Assembly (NCBI GenBank): GCA_023409175.1
Contig: JAEYIG010000009.1
Location: 1-9,031 of the forward strand
DNA: 9,031 nucleotides
Direction of reading: 5' to 3'
Source: Pseudomonadota bacterium
Lineage (GTDB): Bacteria > Pseudomonadota > Gammaproteobacteria > Burkholderiales > Burkholderiaceae_D
The position numbers and the translations under genes were made by a program. The number at the start of each line of letters is the position of its first letter. Positions within the stretch are counted from its first letter, which is position 1. This document shows positions 1-6,107 of the stretch, in pieces. The notes beneath the pieces were generated by a model. It had not been told where the DNA came from. It saw only the letters and a program-made list of their open reading frames with translations, and did not search any database.

Positions 1-221
1 GCAGCGAGATCGGAAAGATTGACCGCCAGTGACTTGTGACCCAACTGACGCGGATCGGTATCCGGAAAGAAATGGGTTCCTGATACGAGCATATCGGTTG
101 ATATGGCCATCTGGGTACCCGGAGTCGGAACCAGTAAAGCACAATCGTCACCGATACCCAGTGAAGCGGACACGGCCGGTTTTTTGAAATATTTGGAAAT
201 AAGATCGAATTCTGAAAGCAT
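1..221 (-). CDS. thiL: Thiamine-monophosphate kinase, N-terminal part (cut by window edge)
   Basis: ThiL phosphorylates thiamine monophosphate to thiamine diphosphate with ATP, the last cytoplasmic step of cofactor B1 synthesis. The first 73 residues are visible. They show the family's N-terminal pattern in order: SEFDLISKYF (residues 3-12), the metal/ATP-binding GIGDDCALL (22-30), the STDMLVSGTHF segment (41-51) and GHKSLAVNLSDLAA at the cut edge (61 on), all typical of the PurM/ThiL fold. The family is usually about 320 residues, so roughly three quarters lies outside the window. The start is the ATG whose A is at 221, just before the conserved SEFDLI motif; no strong ribosome binding site precedes it. 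It diverges from the antiporter gene at 450. In related bacteria thiL often heads a set with pgpA or cinA, which cannot be checked here. Identity is confident from motifs. Confidence 0.93.
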   Translation of the reverse strand, partial: MLSEFDLISKYFKKPAVSASLGIGDDCALLVPTPGTQMAISTDMLVSGTHFFPDTDPRQLGHKSLAVNLSDLA

Positions 222-270
222 AAATGCCAAAGGGTTGGAAAGACTCTTAAAAAGGATCAAGTAAATGTTT

Positions 271-299
271 GTATTATGATGCTATCTATAACGGATCAA
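271..299 (-). promoter_or_regulatory. Candidate thiL promoter
   Basis: Read on the minus strand, TTGATC (299-294) is followed after 17 bp by TAATAC (276-271), with an overlapping CATAAT at 15 bp spacing. The predicted transcript would begin near 264, about 40 nt before the thiL ATG. Matches to the sigma-70 consensus are partial, so this is only the best candidate in the spacer. Confidence 0.35.
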
Positions 300-353
300 A
301 GCAAGACAATGGTAGACTTGAAACCTAAATAACGTCGATTGAAAAAAGATAGT

Positions 354-383
354 TTGACATATCCGCTTTTCAGGTCATATCCG
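354..383 (+). promoter_or_regulatory. Candidate antiporter promoter with embedded 8-bp direct repeat
   Basis: A perfect TTGACA lies at 354-359. The -10 at proper spacing is poor (CATATC 376-381 or TATCCG 378-383). The octamer CATATCCG occurs at 358-365 and again at 376-383, 18 bp apart start to start, so the two copies sit on the -35 and the -10 positions. A weak -10 with a repeat over it fits a regulated promoter, but this is inference. The rest of the 222-449 spacer holds no gene I can support and no clear terminator. Confidence 0.35.
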
Positions 384-449
384 TTCTGAAAATGAAGTCA
401 GTTATTGCTGGGAATCGGCACAGGTCTCACTACATAGGCGTATCGAATT

Positions 450-1712
450 ATGGGACAGGTATCCTGGATTGAGTATATCGGTGCATTGCTGTTTTTCCTG
501 GCATTGGTGCACACTTTTTCTACCAAATATTTCATCAAACTGGCTCAAAAGGACAGCCATCATACCGGCTTGTGGTTGATGTTGGGTGAGGTTGAGGTCG
601 TTTTCGGCTTTTGGGCCTTTATCCTTCTGGCATTTATGGCCGTCCTTGGCGGATACGAAAGTGCAGTCGAATACCTGGATACACGCAATTTTACCGAACC
701 CTTATTCGTTTTTGTCATTCTGGTGATTGCCGGAACGCGCCCCATCTTGCAGGCTGCCCAGCTATTGATCGACAGGCTCGACAAAATCATTCCATTGCCA
801 GGAATGGTAGCCTATTACTTCCTGACCTTGTCCATCGTGCCTCTTCTTGGTTCTTTCATCACCGAACCTGCGGCAATGACACTGGCTGCCATCATTCTGA
901 GAGACCGTTTTTTCTCCAAAGGCATTCCTGAAACGATGAAATATCTGACCATCGCCATTCTTCTGGTCAATGTCTCGATTGGCGGCGTTCTCACATCATA
1001 TGCGGCACCACCTGTATTGATGGTTGCCAGCAAGTGGGGGTGGGGACTGGACTTCATGATGAGCATGTTCGGATGGAAAGCCGCATTGGCCGTTTTCATC
1101 AACTCATTGGTGGCGGCATGGATATTCCGCAAGGTACTGGTTTCAATGGATGACCTGGACGATGCATATGAAATCGGCCGTGTGCCGCCATTAGTCTTGC
1201 TTGTCCATTTATCTACCCTTATTCTCGTCGTTATTTTCAGTCATCATCCTGTCGTTTTCATGGGCCTTTTCCTCTTTTTCCTGGGATACACAGAGGCTTA
1301 TCACCGTTATCAAAGTCCCCTGATGCTGAGGGAAGGCTTGCTGGTGGCCTTTTTCCTGGCAGGCCTCGTCGTTCTTGGCGGCATGCAGAAATGGTGGCTG
1401 GAACCGATACTGGCAGGGATGAACAGTGCAACGCTCTTTTTCGGGGCGACTGGCCTGACAGCGATTACAGACAATGCGGCCCTGACTTATCTGGGTTCGC
1501 TGGTCGAACATTTATCAGATGCAAGCAAATACGCACTGGTTGCAGGTGCAGTCACCGGGGGTGGTTTGACCGTTATTGCGAATGCCCCGAACCCGGTCAG
1601 TTTTTCGCTCTTGAAAAATACGTTTGAGCATGGCTCGATCAATCCGCTGATGCTTTTCCTGTATGCGTTGCCTCCGACCATCATTGCAGGATGTTGTTTT
1701 ATGCTTTTGTAA
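450..1712 (+). CDS. Putative Na+/H+ antiporter, ion-transporter (IT) superfamily type
   Basis: A 420-residue, very hydrophobic inner-membrane protein with roughly 10-12 membrane segments. It resembles the family annotated as putative Na+/H+ antiporter (Pfam Na+_H+ antiporter-like, ArsB/NhaD-related); the substrate has not been shown here. It has two similar halves: ITEPAAMTL (137-145) with SIGGVLTSYAAPPVL (176-190), and ITDNAALTYL (339-348) with GGGLTVIANAPNPV (370-383). Such paired acidic/asparagine-rich turns are typical of IT-superfamily transporters and probably line the ion path. ATG 450 is fixed by an in-frame TAG at 435-437; a weak AGG at 436-438 lies 11 nt upstream. No GC-rich terminator follows, only AT-rich imperfect repeats (1709-1730, 1757-1775). 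It is not visibly in an operon. A nhaR homologue lies 5.5 kb away and might regulate it, but nothing in the sequence proves that. The family call is fairly secure; the transported ion is not. Confidence 0.8.
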   Translation: MGQVSWIEYIGALLFFLALVHTFSTKYFIKLAQKDSHHTGLWLMLGEVEVVFGFWAFILLAFMAVLGGYESAVEYLDTRNFTEPLFVFVILVIAGTRPILQAAQLLIDRLDKIIPLPGMVAYYFLTLSIVPLLGSFITEPAAMTLAAIILRDRFFSKGIPETMKYLTIAILLVNVSIGGVLTSYAAPPVLMVASKWGWGLDFMMSMFGWKAALAVFINSLVAAWIFRKVLVSMDDLDDAYEIGRVPPLVLLVHLSTLILVVIFSHHPVVFMGLFLFFLGYTEAYHRYQSPLMLREGLLVAFFLAGLVVLGGMQKWWLEPILAGMNSATLFFGATGLTAITDNAALTYLGSLVEHLSDASKYALVAGAVTGGGLTVIANAPNPVSFSLLKNTFEHGSINPLMLFLYALPPTIIAGCCFMLL

Positions 1713-1800
1713 AGAATAGAATTTTTTTACTACTGCCGTTATTTTGGGTTTACGTGTGAAAAAAACAGTTTTTCATCCATTGATTTGTCAAGAAAAATAC

Positions 1801-1828
1801 CTGTCGAAAAACAATTAGGTAGTATAAT
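1801..1828 (+). promoter_or_regulatory. Candidate dnaB promoter directly abutting the start codon
   Basis: A perfect TATAAT lies at 1823-1828, with a weak -35 (CTGTCG, 1801-1806, 16-bp spacer). Transcription would normally begin about 7 nt after the -10, at 1834-1836, which coincides with the preferred dnaB ATG at 1836. An imperfect AT-only inverted repeat (1757-1763 with 1769-1775) lies just upstream. Confidence 0.45.
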
Positions 1829-1835
1829 GCGCGCC

Positions 1836-3218
1836 ATGAGTACCTCGACAGATCCCCAGATTGAATCCCTACGTCTTCCGCCACATTCGATTGAAGCGGA
1901 ACAGTCTGTTCTGGGTGGATTGTTGCTCGACAATGCTGCATGGGACAGAATTGCCGATCTGGTCGCTCAGGACGATTTCTATCGGTTCGACCATCGCCTG
2001 ATTTACCAGCATATCTCAAAACTGATCAATGCCTCCAAACCGGCCGATGTCATTACAGTATACGAATCCCTCTCGGGAATCGGCAAGGCTGAAGAAGTCG
2101 GTGGTCTTTCCTATCTGAATGCACTTGCGCAAAATACGCCTTCTGCTGCCAATATACGTCATTACGCACAGATCGTCCGTGACAGAGGTGTGTTGCGGAG
2201 GCTGATTACCGTATCGGACGAAATATCGGCCAGTGCTTTTCAATCACAGGGCAAAGAAGTCAAACAGATTCTGGATGAGGCGGAAACAAGCATTTTTGCC
2301 ATTGCTGAGGAAGGTGCAAGGGGAACACAGGGTTTTCAGGAAATCCAGCCATTGCTGACACAAGTCGTCGAGCGGATCGACGAACTTTATAACCGGGATA
2401 ACCGTAATGACATAACAGGTGTGCCCACCGGTTTTATGGATCTGGACAGAATGACATCGGGATTGCAGCCTGGTGACCTGATTATCGTTGCAGGCCGTCC
2501 GTCCATGGGTAAAACGGCATTTTCCGTCAATATTGGTGAAAATGTCGCCATCGAAAGTGGTTTGCCTGTCGCCATATTCTCAATGGAAATGGGTGGCGCG
2601 CAGCTGGCCATGCGTATGCTCGGGTCCGTCGGACGTCTGGACCAGCATCGTTTGAGAACAGGGCGTCTGGCCGATGAAGACTGGCCACGATTGACTTATG
2701 CCATTCAGAAAATGAATGAAGCCCAGCTTTATATTGATGAAACACCGGCGTTAAGCTGTACTGATTTGAGGGCGCGTGCGAGAAGACTGGCAAGACAATG
2801 CAGCAAACTGGGACTGATCATTATTGATTACCTCCAGTTAATGTCGCCAAGCTCTGCCGGCGAAAACCGGGCGACGGAAATTTCCGAAATTTCCCGTGGA
2901 CTGAAGGCGCTTGCCAAGGAATTGAACTGCCCTGTCATTGCATTGTCGCAGTTAAACCGTTCTGTCGAACAAAGGCCCAACAAGCGGCCGGTCATGTCCG
3001 ATTTGCGTGAATCGGGAGCGATCGAACAGGATGCCGATCTGATTTTATTCATATATCGCGATGAAGTTTACAATCCGGATTCAGCCGATAGAGGTACTGC
3101 CGAAATTATTGTTGGAAAGCAACGTAACGGCCCGATCGGTAACGTCAGACTGACATTTCTGGGACAATTCACCAAATTCGATAATTACGCGGCAGGCGCG
3201 GGGTCGTATAATGATTAA
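1836..3218 (+). CDS. dnaB: Replicative DNA helicase DnaB
   Basis: DnaB is the hexameric 5'-3' helicase that unwinds DNA at the replication fork and recruits primase. The 460-residue product has the N-terminal all-alpha domain (from the conserved PPHSIEAEQSVLGGLLLDN around residue 16 to about 120), a linker, and the RecA-like ATPase domain. Walker A is GRPSMGKT (220-227), Walker B is LIIIDYLQ (327-334), followed by SQLNRSVEQR (371-380), the DNA-binding SDLRESGAIEQDAD stretch (388-401) and KQRNGP with the likely arginine finger at R430. Length is normal and there is no intein. The open frame extends upstream to a TTG at 1785, but family members begin shortly before the PPHS motif, so ATG 1836 is preferred. 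ATG 1827, with AGG at 1817-1819, is the alternative and would add three residues. In many betaproteobacteria dnaB follows rplI; here an antiporter gene precedes it, so it seems to have its own promoter. Identity is certain; the start is less so. Confidence 0.98.
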   Translation: MSTSTDPQIESLRLPPHSIEAEQSVLGGLLLDNAAWDRIADLVAQDDFYRFDHRLIYQHISKLINASKPADVITVYESLSGIGKAEEVGGLSYLNALAQNTPSAANIRHYAQIVRDRGVLRRLITVSDEISASAFQSQGKEVKQILDEAETSIFAIAEEGARGTQGFQEIQPLLTQVVERIDELYNRDNRNDITGVPTGFMDLDRMTSGLQPGDLIIVAGRPSMGKTAFSVNIGENVAIESGLPVAIFSMEMGGAQLAMRMLGSVGRLDQHRLRTGRLADEDWPRLTYAIQKMNEAQLYIDETPALSCTDLRARARRLARQCSKLGLIIIDYLQLMSPSSAGENRATEISEISRGLKALAKELNCPVIALSQLNRSVEQRPNKRPVMSDLRESGAIEQDADLILFIYRDEVYNPDSADRGTAEIIVGKQRNGPIGNVRLTFLGQFTKFDNYAAGAGSYND

Positions 3219-3266
3219 GCCTTTATACCTTGTTCAATTCAATTTGAGCCGGGTCGTTTGTATATT
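3207..3266 (+). promoter_or_regulatory. Possible promoter elements for the DUF47-pit pair
   Basis: Two -10-like hexamers lie before the DUF47 gene: a perfect TATAAT at 3207-3212, inside the last codons of dnaB, and TATATT at 3261-3266. Neither has a good -35 (TTCAAT at 3238-3243 for the second). The heptamer GGGTCGT occurs just before each (3201-3207 and 3251-3257), probably by chance. No terminator is seen between dnaB and this gene, so read-through from dnaB is also possible. Confidence 0.25.
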
Positions 3267-3294
3267 GGAAACCAGCTGATACAGGGAAAGTGAT

Positions 3295-3921
3295 ATGTTC
3301 GGACGTTTAATGCCTAAGGAAGAAAAGTTTTTCGACTTGTTCAATCAGCATGCAGAATATTGCGTCAAAGGTGCAAAAGAGCTTTTGGAGCTCATGAAAG
3401 ACTCGAATAACATTGAAACTAGACTCCATGCCATTGAAGGCCTCGAAAAACAGGCAGACAAAATCACCTATCACACCATCGGCATTCTCCATAAAACATT
3501 CATTACCCCTCTCGATCGTGAAGATATCCATCGGCTCATTACAAAAATGGACGATATCCTCGATTTGATGGAAGACGCGGCCCAGACCGTTTCCCTTTAC
3601 GATATTCAGTTCATTACGCCAGAGGCTGTCCGGCTGGCTGAACTCTGTGTGGGTTGCTGCAACAAGCTGCAGGAAGGTGTTTCCCTGTTGCACAATATGA
3701 ACAATTCCCGTCAGGTACTTGAAATCTGCGAGGAAATCGACCGGCTTGAATCCGATGCGGATCATGTGATGCATGCCGCGTTGTCCAAATTGTTCAGGGA
3801 TGAACCGGACGTCAGGAACCTGATCAAGCTGAAGGCGCTTTACGAGATTCTGGAAAACGTCACTGACGTTTGCGAGGATGTTTCCAATATCATTGAAGGA
3901 ATCGTTGTTGAAAATGCCTGA
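3295..3921 (+). CDS. DUF47 family PhoU-like protein, partner of the Pit transporter
   Basis: A 208-residue soluble, mostly helical protein of the DUF47/PhoU-like family (TIGR00153 type). Such proteins are commonly encoded next to PiT transporters and are thought to modulate their activity; no enzyme activity is known. Family-typical features are the start MFGRLMPKEEKFFDLF, a first helical repeat with IEGLEKQADKITYHTI (about residues 48-63), PLDREDIHRLITKMDDILD (about 73-91), and a second PhoU-like repeat with EEIDRLESDADHV (about 146-158), ending in ENVTDVCEDVSNIIEGIV. The acidic E/D-x3-D motifs of both repeats resemble PhoU metal-binding motifs. The start is supported by AGGGA at 3283-3287, 7 nt before the ATG, the best ribosome binding site on the plus strand here. 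pit follows 57 nt downstream with an intrinsic terminator across the junction. A long antisense frame (3307-3927) is taken as a shadow. Confidence 0.92.
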   Translation: MFGRLMPKEEKFFDLFNQHAEYCVKGAKELLELMKDSNNIETRLHAIEGLEKQADKITYHTIGILHKTFITPLDREDIHRLITKMDDILDLMEDAAQTVSLYDIQFITPEAVRLAELCVGCCNKLQEGVSLLHNMNNSRQVLEICEEIDRLESDADHVMHAALSKLFRDEPDVRNLIKLKALYEILENVTDVCEDVSNIIEGIVVENA

Positions 3922-3949
3922 TTTCATTTGAGATCAAGGCATTTTTTTT
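3911..3949 (+). terminator. Intrinsic terminator overlapping the DUF47 stop codon
   Basis: AAAATGCCT (3911-3919) pairs with AGGCATTTT (3937-3945). Three further pairs (3920-3922 with 3933-3935) follow past a bulged A at 3936, leaving a loop at about 3923-3932. An unbroken run of eight T (3942-3949) follows. The DUF47 stop TGA (3919-3921) lies in the left arm. Because pit is downstream in the same direction, it could act as an attenuator between two functionally linked genes. Confidence 0.65.
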
Positions 3950-3978
3950 ATTTTCAGGTCAAAAAAAGTTCACCAGTC

Positions 3979-4986
3979 ATGCATGCCATTCACGTCAGTC
4001 TTTATACCATCATTTTCCTAGTCGCCCTGGCTTTGATTTTTGACTTTATGAACGGATTTCACGATGCAGCCAATGCCATTGCGACTGTCGTGTCAACCGG
4101 CGTCCTGAAACCTCATACCGCCGTCGCCATGACGGCATTCATGAATGTTGTCGCTATTTTCGTGTTTGACCTGCATGTGGCGACAACAGTCGGAAAAGGA
4201 ACTGTCGACCCGGCGATTGTCGATCATTACGTCATTTTCGGCGCTCTGGTGGGTGCCATCGGCTGGAATGTCATTACCTGGTATTACGGTATCCCGTCAT
4301 CATCTTCGCATGCTCTGATTGGCGGCCTGATCGGTGCGGCTATTGCCAAGGCGGGCAGCGGTTCCCTGATGGCTTCCGGCATCCTGAAAATTATCGCCTT
4401 CATCGTGATTTCCCCGCTTCTTGGTTTCATTCTCGGTTCGCTGATGATGTTGCTGGTTTCCTGGATTTTCGTTCGGTCACAGCCAAGAAACGTGGATCGG
4501 TGGTTCCGGCGGCTGCAGCTTGTCTCTGCATCCATGTACAGTCTTGGCCATGGCGGGAACGATGCCCAGAAAACAATGGGCCTGATCTGGATGCTGTTGA
4601 TCGCATCAGGATATGCAGCCGATAACGGTCATTTGCCGATATGGGTGATTGTGTGCTGTTATGGCGCGATCGGCGTAGGGACCCTGTTTGGCGGTTGGCG
4701 TATCGTCAAAACGATGGGACAGAAAATTACCAAGCTGAAACCGGTTGGCGGTTTTTGTGCCGAAACCGGTGGTGCATTGACGCTGTTCGTTGCAACCGCA
4801 CTGGGCATTCCGGTCTCGACGACTCACACCATCACAGGTGCGATTGTCGGGGTGGGTTCTTCCCAGAAAATGTCGGCCGTCCGATGGGGAGTGGCAGGCA
4901 ATATCGTTTGGGCCTGGATTTTGACTATTCCGGCATCGGCTTCCATTGCTGCGATTGCCTGGTGGATCGGTTCCCAATTCTTATGA
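3979..4986 (+). CDS. pit: Inorganic phosphate transporter, PiT family
   Basis: A 335-residue inner-membrane transporter that takes up inorganic phosphate (in characterised bacterial members as a metal-phosphate complex) driven by the ion gradient. Both inverted halves of the family are seen: FDFMNGFHDAANAIATVVST near the N-terminus and SLGHGGNDAQKTMGLI in the second half, with GIPSSSSHALIGGLIGAAI and GIPVSTTHTITGAIVGVGSS as the matching serine/threonine-rich segments. About ten membrane helices are expected. ATG 3979 gives a start matching homologues (MHAIHVSLYTI, just ahead of the first helix); the frame is open further upstream to a TTG at 3928, which lies in the terminator loop and is unlikely. 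There is no clear ribosome binding site before 3979 (nearest AGG at 3956-3958). The DUF47 gene upstream is its usual partner. Its last 6 bp overlap the convergent DUF475 gene. Confidence 0.95.
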   Translation: MHAIHVSLYTIIFLVALALIFDFMNGFHDAANAIATVVSTGVLKPHTAVAMTAFMNVVAIFVFDLHVATTVGKGTVDPAIVDHYVIFGALVGAIGWNVITWYYGIPSSSSHALIGGLIGAAIAKAGSGSLMASGILKIIAFIVISPLLGFILGSLMMLLVSWIFVRSQPRNVDRWFRRLQLVSASMYSLGHGGNDAQKTMGLIWMLLIASGYAADNGHLPIWVIVCCYGAIGVGTLFGGWRIVKTMGQKITKLKPVGGFCAETGGALTLFVATALGIPVSTTHTITGAIVGVGSSQKMSAVRWGVAGNIVWAWILTIPASASIAAIAWWIGSQFL

Positions 4987-5991
4987 TTTTCGTCGGTTTG
5001 CGATAATGGAGCTGCCAAGCGCAGCAATGATCAGTATCGCTCCCATCAGACCCGTAATCGCTTCCGGGACCGGAAACAGCACTCCCAGAAGCATCAGCAA
5101 TGCCAGCGAACCGATGGCCCAGAAAGCACCATGTTCCAGATAGCGATAATGGCTCAGGGTTCCCTTTTCAACCAGTAAAATGGTAAAGCTCCGGACAAAC
5201 ATGGCACCGGCGCCGAGCCCCAAAGCGATGATGAAAAGGTTATTCGTCATGGCAAACGCTCCCAGGACGCCATCGAACGAAAAACTCGCGTCAATCAGTT
5301 CCAGATATAAAAAGCCGCCGATTCCCTGATGAACGACATGTTGTTCGATATGTTCGTCATGAGGGCTCAAAAGGGAAGCGACGCCTTTTGTCAGGACATA
5401 CACAATCAATCCCCACATACCCGCGAGAAGAAATTCAAATCTCTCATTGGGTGAAACGAAGTACGTGATAACCGTCAGGGTAACAAGGGTCAAAGCGGCC
5501 TGAATCGCTTCCATTTGTCCCAGACGCGTCAGGGGCTTTTCGATAAAAGCGAGCCAGTGTTCGGTTTTGTGTCTTGCAACAAAGAAACTGAGGAAAACCA
5601 TCAGCAGGAAAACGCCTCCGAATGCAGCCACTTCATGATGGGCTGACGCCATGATCCGACTATATTCGTGCGGCTGGTACAAGGCAATGTTAAGTGCTTC
5701 CAAAGGGCCCATGTGACCCGCAACACAGACAATCAGCAATGGGAAAACCAGTCGCATTCCGAAAACGGCGACAAAAATCCCCCAGAGCAGGAAATGCTGA
5801 CGCCAGACATGACTCCAGTTCTTCAGGATACCGGCATTCACCACGGCATTGTCGAAAGAAAGGGCTACTTCAAGAACCGTCAGAAAGAAAATAGTTGCAA
5901 TGGCTGCGGCACCGCCAATGGCATAACCAACCACGAAAGCAGCAACGCAAACAATAAATGAAGACGTGAAATATGAAAGGTATGATTTCAT
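4981..5991 (-). CDS. DUF475 family TerC-like integral membrane protein
   Basis: A 336-residue polytopic membrane protein of the DUF475 family (COG2899), related to TerC. TerC relatives in other bacteria are linked to tellurite resistance or Mn2+ export; the function of DUF475 itself is not established. Two TerC-like acidic motifs, one per half, are visible: EVALSFDNAVVNAGIL (41-56) and ELIDASFSFDGVLGAF (231-246), with acidic residues buried in predicted helices as in the LysE/TerC fold. About 8-9 membrane segments are expected, and the tail is short and basic (ANRRKS). The ATG with A at 5991 is chosen because AGGA (6000-5997 on the minus strand) sits 5 nt upstream; the longer frame from 6069 would begin inside the terminator hairpin. 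It overlaps a 13-codon leader ORF by 4 nt and pit by 6 bp tail to tail. No separate terminator is seen at its 3' end. Confidence 0.88.
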   Translation of the reverse strand: MKSYLSYFTSSFIVCVAAFVVGYAIGGAAAIATIFFLTVLEVALSFDNAVVNAGILKNWSHVWRQHFLLWGIFVAVFGMRLVFPLLIVCVAGHMGPLEALNIALYQPHEYSRIMASAHHEVAAFGGVFLLMVFLSFFVARHKTEHWLAFIEKPLTRLGQMEAIQAALTLVTLTVITYFVSPNERFEFLLAGMWGLIVYVLTKGVASLLSPHDEHIEQHVVHQGIGGFLYLELIDASFSFDGVLGAFAMTNNLFIIALGLGAGAMFVRSFTILLVEKGTLSHYRYLEHGAFWAIGSLALLMLLGVLFPVPEAITGLMGAILIIAALGSSIIANRRKS

Positions 5992-6029
5992 GACAATCCT
6001 GATATCTGAATTGTAAGCCTTGCCAACAT
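5988..6029 (-). CDS. Possible 13-residue leader peptide, coupled to DUF475 start
   Basis: On the minus strand, AGGA followed by six A leads into ATG (6029-6027). The frame reads MLARLTIQISGLS and stops at TGA (5990-5988), which overlaps the DUF475 start as ATGA. The ribosome binding site is as good as that of DUF475 itself, and the overlap is the usual geometry of translational coupling. It lies between the terminator at 6051-6089 and DUF475. The peptide has no run of one amino acid that would suggest classical attenuation. A short ORF like this can arise by chance. Confidence 0.3.
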   Translation of the reverse strand: MLARLTIQISGLS

Positions 6030-6050
6030 TTTTTTCCTGTTTTTCTTTAT

Positions 6051-6089
6051 AAAAAAGGCCATCCTTCACTGGTACGTGGAAGGATGGCC
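6051..6089 (-). terminator. Strong intrinsic terminator after yccA
   Basis: GGCCATCCTTC (6057-6067) and GAAGGATGGCC (6079-6089) form a perfect 11-bp GC-rich stem. Two more pairs (6068-6069 with 6076-6077) can form past a bulged G at 6078, leaving a 6-nt loop. On the minus strand the stem is followed at once by six T (6056-6051). The yccA stop lies 19 nt upstream, so it terminates the HPF-yccA transcript and separates it from DUF475. Confidence 0.9.
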
Positions 6090-6107
6090 AGGCTCATGAA
6101 TGCGACC

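Noticed and set aside
276..332. 18-codon ORF in the thiL-antiporter spacer
   Set aside because: No ribosome binding site or promoter of its own, and it lies across the candidate thiL promoter on the other strand.
384..449. Na+-sensing riboswitch in front of the antiporter
   Set aside because: The leader from the candidate promoter would be only about 60 nt and I can see no clear multi-stem structure or conserved motif. A covariance-model search would be decisive.
392..472. 26-codon ORF overlapping the antiporter start
   Set aside because: No ribosome binding site, stops 23 nt inside the antiporter gene, and has no recognisable features.
1709..1775. Terminator after the antiporter gene
   Set aside because: The inverted repeats (GTAAA/TTTAC and TGAAAAA/TTTTTCA) are short and AT-only, too weak to call as intrinsic terminators.
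1785..1835. Longer DnaB N-terminus from TTG 1785
   Set aside because: The extra 17 residues do not fit the family, and the stretch contains the candidate promoter and TATAAT.
3307..3927. 206-codon open frame antisense to the whole DUF47 gene
   Set aside because: The plus-strand frame is a clear DUF47 protein with a good ribosome binding site; the antisense product resembles no family I know and is explained by codon usage of the real gene.
4641..5006. Plus-strand 121-codon frame across the pit 3' end
   Set aside because: It is a shifted frame of pit, whose in-frame product carries the conserved GNDAQK and STTHT motifs to the end.
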